A DNA stretch of 32,991 nt from positions 1-32,991 of the forward strand of contig JAQGHT010000244.1 of assembly GCA_028291565.1 (NCBI GenBank), written 5' to 3'. The position numbers and the translations under genes are program-made. The notes under the pieces are model-generated. The model searched no databases. It was not told the DNA's origin and was given only the letters and a program-made list of their open reading frames with translations. The stretch comes from Planctomycetaceae bacterium. GTDB taxonomy: Bacteria > Planctomycetota > Planctomycetia > Planctomycetales > Planctomycetaceae. How positions within the stretch are numbered: position 1 is the first letter of the stretch; each line of letters opens with the position of its first letter. Positions 18,095-27,199 of this stretch are shown here, piece after piece.

Positions 18095-21000
18095 ATGTCT
18101 CGAAATTGGTGGCGGAACCTGCTGTTGAATCGGTTCTCTTCCCAGTCCCGACGGCCAGCCCGGTCAATGCTCCTTGCCAGCGAGCAACTTGAAACCCGGA
18201 TCGTCATGACGGTGCAACCGGTCAGCGTTGCCGATCCCAGCCTCTTTGGTGACAGTGGACTGAAGGATTCTTCAGCTCCTTCGATCAGCGCCGACGGCCA
18301 ACTGATCGCCTTCCAAAGCAAAGCCGATAATCTGGTGCCGAATGACACTGACGGCCAATCTGACGCATTTGTCTTCAATCGCACGACTGGGATCGTCACC
18401 CTGATCAGTGTCGGACTCGATGGTACCGCCGTCGGAAAGCAGATCGATGACGCCTCGCCAGCTGTCATCAGTCCGGACGGTCGATATGTGGCTTTCATGA
18501 GCAATTCCGGCGATATCATCCCCGGATTCACAAACTTTTTTGGACACATTGAGGTCTACGTTCGCGATCTCAGTACCGGAACGACCAGTCTGGTGAGCGT
18601 CGCTCCGGACGGAGTGACGGCCGGGGACGGAAGTTCGTCCGCGCCGGTATTCAGCGCCGACAGCCGCCACATCGGCTTCGCGAGCGACTCCGGCAATCTC
18701 GTGGCTGGACCTCAGTATCACGGAAATCTCAATTTGTTCGAACGTGATCTGACGACCGGAACCACTCAGCTCGTCACGATTGGTCACGATGGAATCAACG
18801 ATGGGGACAATTCTTCTGGGCCAATGGCACTGAGTTCCGATGGCAGCATCGCGGTCTTCCAAAGCAGTGCCGAAAATTTGGTTAGCAATGACAATAACGG
18901 TATCGAAGACGTATTTGTCCGGAACATGGTCACGGGAATCACCACGCTCGTCAGTGTCGATTCCAGCGGCCTGACCAGCGCCGCGGGACACAGTATGCTG
19001 AGTTCCAGCGGAGAGGTCATGAGTTCCGATGGTCGGTACGTGGTGTTCCATTCGAATGCCCCGAACATCGTCACTCCAGCTCCAGGCGGTCCGAATTCCT
19101 ATTTGCGCGATCTGCAAACGGGAACAACGGTATTGGTCAGCACCACGCCGGAGGGCCTGGGCGCCAATTCCAATGGCAGTGAAGTGCTCAGCCCCGATGG
19201 ACGCTGGGTCGCCTTTGCAACTGCCTCAAGCGATCTGGTGCCGCTCCCGACAAACGAATCGACTAACGTCTATGTTCGTAACATCCAGACGGGTGTTCTT
19301 TCTCTGGTCAGTGTCAATCTGGCGGGCACGGCTGGCGGCAATGACAATTCGGGAATTGGTACGTTTTTCGACTCGCCTGGTGGATTATCATTTAGCGCGG
19401 ACGGCAGTTCACTCGCCTTTCGCAGTCTGTCAACGGATTTGACTCCCGGCGTCGTCACGGCAACCCGGAATCTTTACGTGCGGAACCTCGACACCGGAAC
19501 GACTACGCTGATCACTCCCAATCTTAAGGGAAACAACGGCGCCGCGGGCGATGCCGACGCAACTAGTCCAGCGGTTTTGAGCGCCAACGGACAGTTCATC
19601 GCCTTCGAAGAGACCGCCGATGACTTGGTGTCCCGGGACAATAATCATCAACAAGACGTGTTTGTCAGCGATGTGAAGGCGAATCAGTCCTTTCTCGTCT
19701 CGACGCGCAGCCCGCAACTGCCCGCCGCCTTCCCGGCCGCGGAAGGCGGAGAACTCAATTCCATTTCCGCGGACGGGCGCTTCATCGCCTTTACAAGTAG
19801 CGTGTTCTATGGTCAGACCTTCTCTGATTTGGCCCCCACTATCACTTTCAGCAGCACGATTTCGGCGGACCACGTGTTTGTGCGTGATCAACAAACCGGA
19901 CAGATTGTCGTCGCCGACCTCGATTCCAATGGAATTGCTGTCGGTGGCAGCTCGCCGGTGCTCAGTCCAGACGGCCGGTATGTCGCATTTCTTGGCGCAA
20001 ACAACCTGCTCCCATCCGGAATCACGACCAGCGGCGATCACGATCTGAATGTCTTCGTCCGAGATCTGCAGACAAATACGACCACGATTGCCAGTTTGAC
20101 TCCCGATGGCACTCATGACGTGCCCGTCACCGCGGGAACGAAAATTGCCATCAGTGATGACGGTCGCTTTGTCAGCTTCAGCAGCAATGTTGCCGACCCG
20201 ATACCCGGTGTGACGAATCCCAACCAGGATCAGGCGATATTCATCGACGATCTGCAGACGGGAACGACGACGCTGGTCAGCCACGACACTGCCAACGACG
20301 GTCAGATCAACGGAAACTCAGTTGACTTTAGCATCAGCAATGACGGCCGCTATGTCGTATTTCGCAGTGCGGACGCGAATCTCGTCAACGGAGATCTGAA
20401 CAACGGTTCGGACGTCTATCGCTGGGATCGAACAACCAATGCCGTGTCACTGGTTAGCGTTAATGCCTCAGGAACCGGCGCCGGAAACTCCGAGTCCGCC
20501 GTCGGCGACCCACCGAAAATGACGCCCGACGGCCGGTTCATTGTGTTCACGAGCGATGCCAGCGATCTGGTCTCCGGGTCGGGCGGCAACGTCACAGACA
20601 TTTTCCTGCGAGACATGGGGGATGGCACGACGGCGCCAAGTACCACTGTCATGGACATCAATTCCGCGGGAACCGGACCCGGCAACGACAATTCATTTGC
20701 TCCGTCGATCAGCGCGGACGGTACTAAGATCGCTTTCGTCAGCAATGCGACAGATCTAACGACCGATCCGTCGGCGGAAGGGGGCGAAAAGACTTATGTG
20801 CGCGACCGAATCACGGGTACTACAACGCTGGCCACAGTCAATCTGGCAGGCGAAGGCGTCTCGGGTAGTGGATTCATCAGTTCCAATGGCCGGTTTGTCC
20901 TGTTCGAAAGCGGTACAGCAGGTATCGTTCCCGGCTTCGTGGACGGTAACGGGGGAGGACAGGATCTGTATCTCCGCGACTTGCAGCAACACCTCACGAA

Positions 21001-24000
21001 GCTCGTCACTGTGAACCAGTCCGGTACAGCGAGCGGTAATGCGGATTCGAGTTCATCCAATGCCACGAATTTGTTTTCTACCGACGGAAGTACGTTAATC
21101 TTCGATTCGAGCGCCAGTGATTTGTTGCCCGGCGACCGCAATGAATTGAATGACGTCTTCGCCTATCAGGTAGCCGGATTCGGCAGCATTTCAGGGCATG
21201 TCTTCGATGATAGCAATCACGATGGGATGCAGGAAAACGGCGAAGCTGGCGTGCCGTATACACCGATCTTCATCGACCTGAATGGCAACGGGAAACTCGA
21301 CCCGACAGAGCCCAACGTCACGACCGACGCGGACGGGAATTACGCTTTCACCGGATTGGTCGCGGGCAGTTATCGGGTGACATTGGGCGCGTTGGTTGGC
21401 CGGGTGCAATCGTTGCCGGCAAACGACGGTAACTATTCGGTCACGCTTGCCACAGATACGACTTCTGTCACCGCCCGTGATTTCGGCCTGACGATTCCGC
21501 AAGAGGATCTGAAAGTCCAATCCGTGATCGTTCCTGCGACTGGCGCGACCGGAGGCGACTTGCAAGTATCTTGGACAGTGGCGAATTTGGGAACAACCAA
21601 TATCGCTGGTGACTGGCAGGACGCGGTCTACCTTTCCTCGACACCCACGATCAATGGACAGTCGACATTGGTTGAAGTCGTGCCTCACACGGGGGGGCTA
21701 GCGACGGAAGACAGCTATACGGAGTCGCTCACGTTGCATTTACCGACGGTGCCGGAAGGCAATTACTTTGTCGTGATCAGCACGGACCGGCGTCGACAGG
21801 TGGGCAGCGACACAAACCTGTCCAACAACATCGGTGCCTCCGCGAAAGTCGTGAATCTGAGCGTCCCAGTACTCACGTTGAATTCACCAGCCAGCGGGCA
21901 ATTCAGCGCTGCTGGCCAGGACCATTACTATAAAATCAACGTCAATAGCGGCGATACACTGCTCCTGAGTCTAAGCGAAAGCCAAGGATCCAATTCCAAT
22001 CAGATTTTCGGCCGTTTTGGCGCCCTGCCGACAGCGTACCTGTTCGATGTACAAACACCGCCAAACCCGGGAGCGAATCCGACGTTGTCCGTTCCAGTGA
22101 CTGAGACCGGAACCTATTATATTCTGGTCCATAATCAAGCCGGCACTCCGGGTAACTTCACGCTGACAGCCACTCAACCCGGCTTGACGATTTTGCAGGT
22201 ATCGCCGAGGACAGTGGGAAATGCTGGTCGTACCACGTTGGCGATCAGTGGTGTGGATCTGCAATCCGATACTCTCTTCAAGTCGGTCGGGCCTTCAGGA
22301 ACAATCACGGCCACGGCCACGCAATTCATCGACTCCACACTAGTGTACGCAACATTTGATTTCACCGGCGCGGTCGTAGGTTCCTATGCAATCACCGCCA
22401 AAAACAAGAATGGCCAGATCATCCAGTTGTCAGGCGCCGTCCAGGTGACGACGGGAGTTGGGCCTGATGTGGTCACGAGTATCATCGGCCCCAGCCTGGT
22501 GCGCGCGGGGAGGCCGTTTGAGTTTCTCGTAACCTACTCCAATACAGGAGACGCGGATGCTCCGGTCCCATTAATCAATATCGCCAATCTGTCGAACGAA
22601 GCGATTGGATTCAGTCCCGACGACGTGCATGTGGCTCCCAATTTGCAGTTTCTGGCGCTCAGTCCAAACGGTCCACCCGGAATCCTGAGACCTGGCGCGA
22701 CTTACCAGACGACAATCTACGTCAACGAAGTGCTGCCTGCCGGCACCGACACATTCACTTTTGAGTTAAACGCTCACACCGGTCAGGATTCCGCCCCGAC
22801 GGATTGGAACCTGATCGATTCATTCATCCCGGGAGCTATTCTGGCCCGGCCCGACTGGGCCGCCATTGAGGCCAATCTGCAACAGCAACTCGGCCCCACC
22901 TGGGGCGACACGGTCACTGTGCTTGCGGCAGACGCCGCTCAGGCTCAGGTCGGCACAGACATTCATCTCGATCCTGCGGTGGCCGTGGGCATCGAAGTGC
23001 AAAAGGCGATCGCTAGACTTGGTAATCTCCCCAACCTCGCTCTGGCGGCCGACACTGAGTCTTCCCCGTCAGGTGGCTTGATTCATCCTCACCAAGAAGG
23101 TGTTGGAGGTCAGGGCGCCTATACAGGCCAAATTGTTCGCGGTTTTGACCCCAATGACATCGTTGGGCTTGCCGGATTTGGCACCGCGGGATTCCTGCCG
23201 GCAAACCAACTGATCCCGTACACAATTGATTTCGAAAACGACCCTTCGAAAGCTACCGCGCCGGCTCAGGAAGTGACCGTCACCCAGACCCTGGACGCCA
23301 ACCTGGATCTTTCCACTTTTGAGTTGGGTGACATTCGTTTTGGATCGACTGTCGTGCCCGTCCTCAGCGGTCTGCAGTCATACCAGACCAGTGTCAATAC
23401 AACAAACCTCGATGGTTCGCCACTCCGGGTGGACATTTCCGCATCTCTCAACCGCCAGACTGGTGTCGTGACCTGGACATTCCACTCGATTGATCCGGCA
23501 ACCGGACAGTTGCCTGCCGATCCCGAAGCGGGATTCCTGCCTCCCGATGATGCCTCGGGCCGGGGTGAGGCGTCTGTCCATTACACCATCCGATCCAAAG
23601 CCAATCTCACGACCGGTTCGCAGATCACAGCCCAGGCCAGTGTCGTGTTTGACACCAATGCTCCACTCGCAACGGCTGTGTTTTCCAATAGGATTGACGC
23701 GGCGCCGCCGACCAGCAATGTCGCTCCTTTACCGGCAACAACGAGTACTCCCGTATTCAACGTCATGTGGTCGGGCACGGATGATGCGGGTGGATCGGGC
23801 CTGGCAACCTATGACATTTACGTCTCGGACAACAACGGTCCTTATACGCTTTGGCTCACGGACACAGCATTGACCGCGGCCAGCTACACAGGACAGAATC
23901 AACATACCTACCGTTTCTATGCCGTCGCGACGGACAATGTCGGACAAGTGGAATCTGGAGCCCAAATCGCAGAAGCCACAACGACCGTCAATGAGGTTCC

Positions 24001-24430
24001 GCAATTGGCGGTCAACGGCCCCGCCGTCACCTGGACCAATAAGCAACCGGCGGTCACGATCCTGCCGCAAATCACAGTGGACGGCGTCGGCCTGGCAGGA
24101 GGAACCTTGACAATCAGCGTGACTGCGATCGGTTCCAAGAAGAAATCGGCTGATTTGTTGCTGATTCCAGCGACAGCTTCGCTGGGCACCAGCAGCGGTC
24201 CGCAATACGCAAATGGACACACCACCGTACAGGTCCAGCTGGGGCAAAATGCGACCGCCAGCGCAATTCAAAGGCTGCTTCGAGTTCTCACGTTCGCGAC
24301 GACGGGGAAAGGTCTGAACACTGCGACTCGCACGCTGACAGTCACACTTTCCAATGGAGTCGGCGGACAGGCCCCAGTCGTTTCTCAGACAATCCACATT
24401 GTCAAAAAGGCGCCCAAGAAAACGCGATAG
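18095..24430 (+). CDS. Giant secreted multidomain protein (PD40 propellers, SdrD_B, CARDB, PPC)
   Basis: This 2111-residue protein starts at ATG 18095 with GAGG eight bases upstream. The basic N-terminus and LASEQLETRIVM (27-38) match the 'LExR' motif found at the start of large planctomycete exported proteins. Residues ~55-1027 hold about 16 copies of a PD40/TolB-like unit, such as SPDGRYVAFMSN followed by VYVRDLSTGTTSLVSV, enough for two or more beta-propellers. Then come an SdrD_B-like domain (~1029-1115, DDSNHDGMQENGE and DLNGNGKLDP with Asp/Asn calcium-type loops), a CARDB-like domain (~1137-1245) and a PPC-like domain (~1261-1370). After these come an IPT-like segment, a region with FDPNDIVGLAGFG (~1683) leading to VVFDTNAPL, an Ig/FN3-like module (~1870-1965) and a lysine-rich end. 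No protease or glycosidase site is seen, so an adhesive or structural surface role is inferred. Confidence 0.93.
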   Translation: MSRNWWRNLLLNRFSSQSRRPARSMLLASEQLETRIVMTVQPVSVADPSLFGDSGLKDSSAPSISADGQLIAFQSKADNLVPNDTDGQSDAFVFNRTTGIVTLISVGLDGTAVGKQIDDASPAVISPDGRYVAFMSNSGDIIPGFTNFFGHIEVYVRDLSTGTTSLVSVAPDGVTAGDGSSSAPVFSADSRHIGFASDSGNLVAGPQYHGNLNLFERDLTTGTTQLVTIGHDGINDGDNSSGPMALSSDGSIAVFQSSAENLVSNDNNGIEDVFVRNMVTGITTLVSVDSSGLTSAAGHSMLSSSGEVMSSDGRYVVFHSNAPNIVTPAPGGPNSYLRDLQTGTTVLVSTTPEGLGANSNGSEVLSPDGRWVAFATASSDLVPLPTNESTNVYVRNIQTGVLSLVSVNLAGTAGGNDNSGIGTFFDSPGGLSFSADGSSLAFRSLSTDLTPGVVTATRNLYVRNLDTGTTTLITPNLKGNNGAAGDADATSPAVLSANGQFIAFEETADDLVSRDNNHQQDVFVSDVKANQSFLVSTRSPQLPAAFPAAEGGELNSISADGRFIAFTSSVFYGQTFSDLAPTITFSSTISADHVFVRDQQTGQIVVADLDSNGIAVGGSSPVLSPDGRYVAFLGANNLLPSGITTSGDHDLNVFVRDLQTNTTTIASLTPDGTHDVPVTAGTKIAISDDGRFVSFSSNVADPIPGVTNPNQDQAIFIDDLQTGTTTLVSHDTANDGQINGNSVDFSISNDGRYVVFRSADANLVNGDLNNGSDVYRWDRTTNAVSLVSVNASGTGAGNSESAVGDPPKMTPDGRFIVFTSDASDLVSGSGGNVTDIFLRDMGDGTTAPSTTVMDINSAGTGPGNDNSFAPSISADGTKIAFVSNATDLTTDPSAEGGEKTYVRDRITGTTTLATVNLAGEGVSGSGFISSNGRFVLFESGTAGIVPGFVDGNGGGQDLYLRDLQQHLTKLVTVNQSGTASGNADSSSSNATNLFSTDGSTLIFDSSASDLLPGDRNELNDVFAYQVAGFGSISGHVFDDSNHDGMQENGEAGVPYTPIFIDLNGNGKLDPTEPNVTTDADGNYAFTGLVAGSYRVTLGALVGRVQSLPANDGNYSVTLATDTTSVTARDFGLTIPQEDLKVQSVIVPATGATGGDLQVSWTVANLGTTNIAGDWQDAVYLSSTPTINGQSTLVEVVPHTGGLATEDSYTESLTLHLPTVPEGNYFVVISTDRRRQVGSDTNLSNNIGASAKVVNLSVPVLTLNSPASGQFSAAGQDHYYKINVNSGDTLLLSLSESQGSNSNQIFGRFGALPTAYLFDVQTPPNPGANPTLSVPVTETGTYYILVHNQAGTPGNFTLTATQPGLTILQVSPRTVGNAGRTTLAISGVDLQSDTLFKSVGPSGTITATATQFIDSTLVYATFDFTGAVVGSYAITAKNKNGQIIQLSGAVQVTTGVGPDVVTSIIGPSLVRAGRPFEFLVTYSNTGDADAPVPLINIANLSNEAIGFSPDDVHVAPNLQFLALSPNGPPGILRPGATYQTTIYVNEVLPAGTDTFTFELNAHTGQDSAPTDWNLIDSFIPGAILARPDWAAIEANLQQQLGPTWGDTVTVLAADAAQAQVGTDIHLDPAVAVGIEVQKAIARLGNLPNLALAADTESSPSGGLIHPHQEGVGGQGAYTGQIVRGFDPNDIVGLAGFGTAGFLPANQLIPYTIDFENDPSKATAPAQEVTVTQTLDANLDLSTFELGDIRFGSTVVPVLSGLQSYQTSVNTTNLDGSPLRVDISASLNRQTGVVTWTFHSIDPATGQLPADPEAGFLPPDDASGRGEASVHYTIRSKANLTTGSQITAQASVVFDTNAPLATAVFSNRIDAAPPTSNVAPLPATTSTPVFNVMWSGTDDAGGSGLATYDIYVSDNNGPYTLWLTDTALTAASYTGQNQHTYRFYAVATDNVGQVESGAQIAEATTTVNEVPQLAVNGPAVTWTNKQPAVTILPQITVDGVGLAGGTLTISVTAIGSKKKSADLLLIPATASLGTSSGPQYANGHTTVQVQLGQNATASAIQRLLRVLTFATTGKGLNTATRTLTVTLSNGVGGQAPVVSQTIHIVKKAPKKTR

Positions 24431-24564
24431 AATGCGAAGGAACGGCATTCGATGCACCTTCGTCGTTCACACTGCTGGTGTCGGCGAGAATTCTGGCCGT
24501 AGCTGCCGAAAAGCATCAGGACTCGCACATCAATGACTTTCGCAAGATATCGACTCGGGAAGAA

Positions 24565-24636
24565 GTCATTTGTAATTGTCATTTGGGGTGAAAGGGCATT
24601 TCACAAATGACGAATGACAAGTGGCAAATGACAATT
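24565..24636. repeat. Clustered GTCATTTG / CAAATGAC repeats in a convergent gap
   Basis: GTCATTTG occurs at 24565 and 24578, and its complement CAAATGAC at 24604 and 24625. AATTGTCATTTG (24574-24585) and CAAATGACAATT (24625-24636) form perfect 12-bp outer arms. It lies between the 3' ends of the giant gene and the Imm51-like gene, so it may help to terminate either transcript, although no clear T tract follows. Confidence 0.7.
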
Positions 24637-24661
24637 CTCGTAAGAGTGTCATGACCAACGA

Positions 24662-25051
24662 TTACGAGTCCTCAAATCCATTTTCGCGTGCGACTGAAAT
24701 CATCGCTTCGAGCGTTTTGCGATCATTCAGCGTTTGGGACACGAGTTGCGCGGTCTCAACGGCATCGTCCAGATTTTCAAAGCAAATGTAACACGCATCG
24801 CCTTCGGAATTATACTCCATATTGTCGGCCTCGGGTTCCAATCCCGCATGTAACCGGCACGCCATCACCAGCCCCTCGATGCCGTAGCCGTTCAGATAAT
24901 AATCGTCGACGGTGTCGCCAAATGCGCCATGAATCCGGCCCCAGTCGCAGACCAGGAATTGAATGTATGCACCTTCGGGATGTTTGGAGAGTTCAACCGG
25001 AGCAAAAGTCGTTTTATCGTCGCCTTCACTGTTGAACTTAGGAGTCTTCAT
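24662..25051 (-). CDS. Small acidic cytosolic protein, possibly Imm51-like
   Basis: The frame begins GTG-ATG; I chose the ATG at 25051, with AAGGA seven bases upstream, giving 129 residues. It is acidic, without a signal peptide or membrane segment. The order NGYGIEGLV (54-62), LEPEADNMEYNSEGDACYIC (71-90) and a helical end with SQTLND and LEAMISVAREN resembles immunity protein 51 (Imm51) as I remember it. In that family NGY.WE is followed by a Phe/Tyr-Asp-Glu-Gly segment and a helix. No toxin gene is next to it, and the neighbouring giant protein has no recognisable toxin tip, so an immunity role is only a suggestion. Confidence 0.78.
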   Translation of the reverse strand: MKTPKFNSEGDDKTTFAPVELSKHPEGAYIQFLVCDWGRIHGAFGDTVDDYYLNGYGIEGLVMACRLHAGLEPEADNMEYNSEGDACYICFENLDDAVETAQLVSQTLNDRKTLEAMISVARENGFEDS

Positions 25052-25361
25052 CACGATGTCCTTTCCATGTCACTCGATTGAAATGTTTCAGGCCATCACA
25101 GATGACCAGTAATCTGACGCTTTTTGCCGAAATCCCGCTCGTTGGGCGGGAAAGAACGCGAGATTTTACATCAATTCGATGACACTCGCATCTTATGTGT
25201 GATTGGTTTTGAATCTCAAATCTGCGATTTCAGATTTCCAATGAGTTCAGAAAGCGGTATCAGGTGGTTCAAAGTTCATTTTTCGCCCAATGTGGGCGAA
25301 AAATGAACTTTGAACCACCTGACCCCTGAGTTCGCGGCTTTCTACATGCAGGATTCTGAAA
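25052..25361. other. Divergent intergenic region with palindrome copy 2
   Basis: The 310 bp between the Imm51-like gene (minus) and the TIGR03009-like gene (plus) hold palindrome copy 2 and a small hairpin (TCCCGC / GCGGGA, 25133-25151). Promoters for both divergent genes must lie here, but I cannot identify one. Confidence 0.5.
25256..25326. repeat. 71-bp palindrome, copy 2
   Basis: This is the second copy of the element at 4138-4208. Arms 25260-25289 and 25293-25322 pair perfectly over 30 bp around a three-base centre, and the outermost part is GGTA on the left against CCCC on the right, leaving two mismatches. Compared with copy 1, three base pairs differ on both arms with pairing kept: T-A to G-C at 25264/25318, A-T to C-G at 25288/25294, and T-A to A-T at 25289/25293. 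Confidence 0.93.
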
Positions 25362-26444
25362 ATGCGATACGTTTTCCGTCGGTCTGGAATCGCCGCCTTG
25401 TGTTTTGTGATCCTGTGGATGACGGTCGTCTTGGCGGATAAAGCGGAGATTTCGACGCCTCAATCCGTGGTCGGAGTGGTCGGAAAGGAGCAACCGGACA
25501 AACCTCCGGGATCCACTGATGAACCGGTGTTGGAACGAATATTACAGAACTGGCAACTGGCAAACTCGAAAATCAACCGTATCGATACGAATTTTTCCTA
25601 TCGCCGCTTCGATGCCGAAAACGCAGTTGTTGGACGTGGCAAAGGCAGGTTTTCGATCGATACCACTGGACGTGGAAAGTTCACACTTGGACCTGCGGAA
25701 AACGTATCAGGGCAGTTCATTTTCTTGAGGTCACCAGACGGCAGGAAACTTATTGAATATGAATCCAAACCCGCCGAAGCGTGTCAGTGGCATTGGACGG
25801 GCAAGAACGTGATTTGTGTGGAACAAAACGGTCAATCCTACTACGTGTTTGAACTTCCTCTTGAAGTCCGTCGCGCTCAATACCATCCCTCACACCCTCA
25901 ACCACCGTCGATGCCCGAATCGAGGCCCACGACAACGCACGATCAATATCAAACAGAAACAGTTGAGATCTCAGGGATCGATTCCAGGGCCAGGGCAGTT
26001 GAACGAAAGGCCGCCATGGCTTTGGCTCCAGAGATTAGACGAATTGCCTTTGGTCACTATTTTCGAGTCTCATTTAAGAAAGTGCCGTTAACGCGAGTCT
26101 TCAAGACATGTCGACTCGCCTTATTCGAAGCAGAGATCGCTCGGCCCTTCTTGTTCGCAATGCCATTGATTGAACTCAACTCTCGTTACGAAATCACGCT
26201 GAATGCGCATTCTGACACCGAATTGCATTTGCAGTTCTTATCGAAGCAGCAATTAATGCTCCACAAAAAAGCACTTCTGATACTAACGAGAGATACGTAT
26301 GTCCCCAGGTCCTTACATTTGACTGACTGGAGTGGCGATATTCGTACAGAATATGTTTTCGACAAAATGCGGGTCAACATCCCGCCGGACGAATTCGATC
26401 GCCTCGATTTGCGAGGGTTCTGCAAGCAAACGTCACCGATTTAA
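25362..26444 (+). CDS. Exported TIGR03009-like (planctomycete LolA-fold) protein
   Basis: The ATG at 25362 follows AGGA by eight bases. The 360-residue product starts with a signal peptide (RRSGIAALCFVILWMTVVLA, then DKAEI). From residue ~55 the pattern LERILQNWQLANSKINRID, FSYRRFD and GRGKGRFSID resembles the planctomycete domain TIGR03009. That domain is related to the lipoprotein carrier LolA and consists of curved beta-strands that record a substrate (KFTLGP, GQFIFLRSPDGRKLIEYES). The second half has FLFAMPLIELNSRYEITL and ILTRDTYVPRSLHLTDWSGD, also typical. Between them is a basic/proline-rich insertion (~residues 165-215). Function is unknown; a periplasmic location is inferred. Confidence 0.85.
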   Translation: MRYVFRRSGIAALCFVILWMTVVLADKAEISTPQSVVGVVGKEQPDKPPGSTDEPVLERILQNWQLANSKINRIDTNFSYRRFDAENAVVGRGKGRFSIDTTGRGKFTLGPAENVSGQFIFLRSPDGRKLIEYESKPAEACQWHWTGKNVICVEQNGQSYYVFELPLEVRRAQYHPSHPQPPSMPESRPTTTHDQYQTETVEISGIDSRARAVERKAAMALAPEIRRIAFGHYFRVSFKKVPLTRVFKTCRLALFEAEIARPFLFAMPLIELNSRYEITLNAHSDTELHLQFLSKQQLMLHKKALLILTRDTYVPRSLHLTDWSGDIRTEYVFDKMRVNIPPDEFDRLDLRGFCKQTSPI

Positions 26445-27199
26445 GTCGCTGAATGACGATTGTCGATGCCGGTACAGAGGCCCCTGAAATACGAGTCCGA
26501 TTGGTGCTGGCCGACATAGCCCGCGCTCGGTGTGGGCAAGCGGTGCGCCACATCCCGCGACGCTCGAAACACGGTTGTCAACAAATCGAACGTAATTGCT
26601 TGCGTTTCCTGCTTGCATAACGTGATGAATAATCCGGGGTTTGCGCGCTATCATGACACTGCAATCGAGCTCCAAACCCAGGTAAATCCGACAGCGCGGT
26701 TTCCGATCGTGCCTCGTCGTGGACTTTCGAATTCCGAACCAAATTCAGTTCGCGCATTACGGGATCTTCTCCAGACGAAAATCAGCCCCTGCCAGCATCT
26801 TCCTACCGACCTAACTGTGCGTTGACTTCGGCGATACTTCACGCATTAAGTGCATGCCAGACAACAACTTGTCGCTCCTGGAACGATCAAGTTATTTGAT
26901 TTTTTCATGTTGCTCCGCTTTGGCTTTTGCCTCTAGATCTTTCTGTCGATCAAAATAGAGCAGATTAAGTATGGAACTTCCGGTGAATCCTGCAAATCTC
27001 CTGATGAGGACTTTGATTTCGTCGGAAGCTCGCGAACTCAGCGCGCTATCAATCTTCGAAAGTGGAGATCGGTGGTTTCTCGATTCGCAGAAACACTGAT
27101 TTCGAATCTGGTAGTGAGTTTGGCATTCGTTCCATTGGCTTGATGGATCAGGTAGCCGTTAAGACGTCATTGGAACCTTGAATTGAAGTTGGAACTGAC
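26445..27199. other. Long intergenic region with a possible gene remnant
   Basis: These 755 bp lie between two plus-strand genes. The part from 26445 to about 26890 shows no convincing frame. The part from 26892 to 27059 looks coding on the minus strand and is listed as a remnant. GGAA about ten bases before 27200 may be the ribosome binding site of the next gene. Confidence 0.5.
26892..27059 (-). pseudogene. Possible C-terminal gene remnant
   Basis: A minus-strand frame ending in TAA at 26892-26894 reads like a real protein C-terminus: EIKVLIRRFAGFTGSSI, LNLLYFDRQ and a charged tail DLEAKAKAEQHEKIK. It has natural amphipathic and charged composition, unlike other frames here. No ATG or GTG start is in frame, and upstream of about 27059 the translation becomes Cys/His/Arg-rich and looks random. 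It may be a truncated gene whose 5' part was lost. I do not recognise the family. Confidence 0.3.

Noticed and set aside
18272-20284. Long minus-strand frames opposite the propeller repeats of the giant gene
   Set aside because: They repeat with the same period as the PD40 units and arise from codon bias on the other strand.
18095-24430. The giant protein as a toxin paired with the Imm51-like neighbour
   Set aside because: Its C-terminus is an Ig-like module with a lysine-rich end, no toxin tip is visible, and the two genes are convergent rather than in one operon.
26532-26825. Plus-strand 97-codon frame in the 26445-27199 gap
   Set aside because: No ribosome binding site, random-looking composition and no family resemblance.
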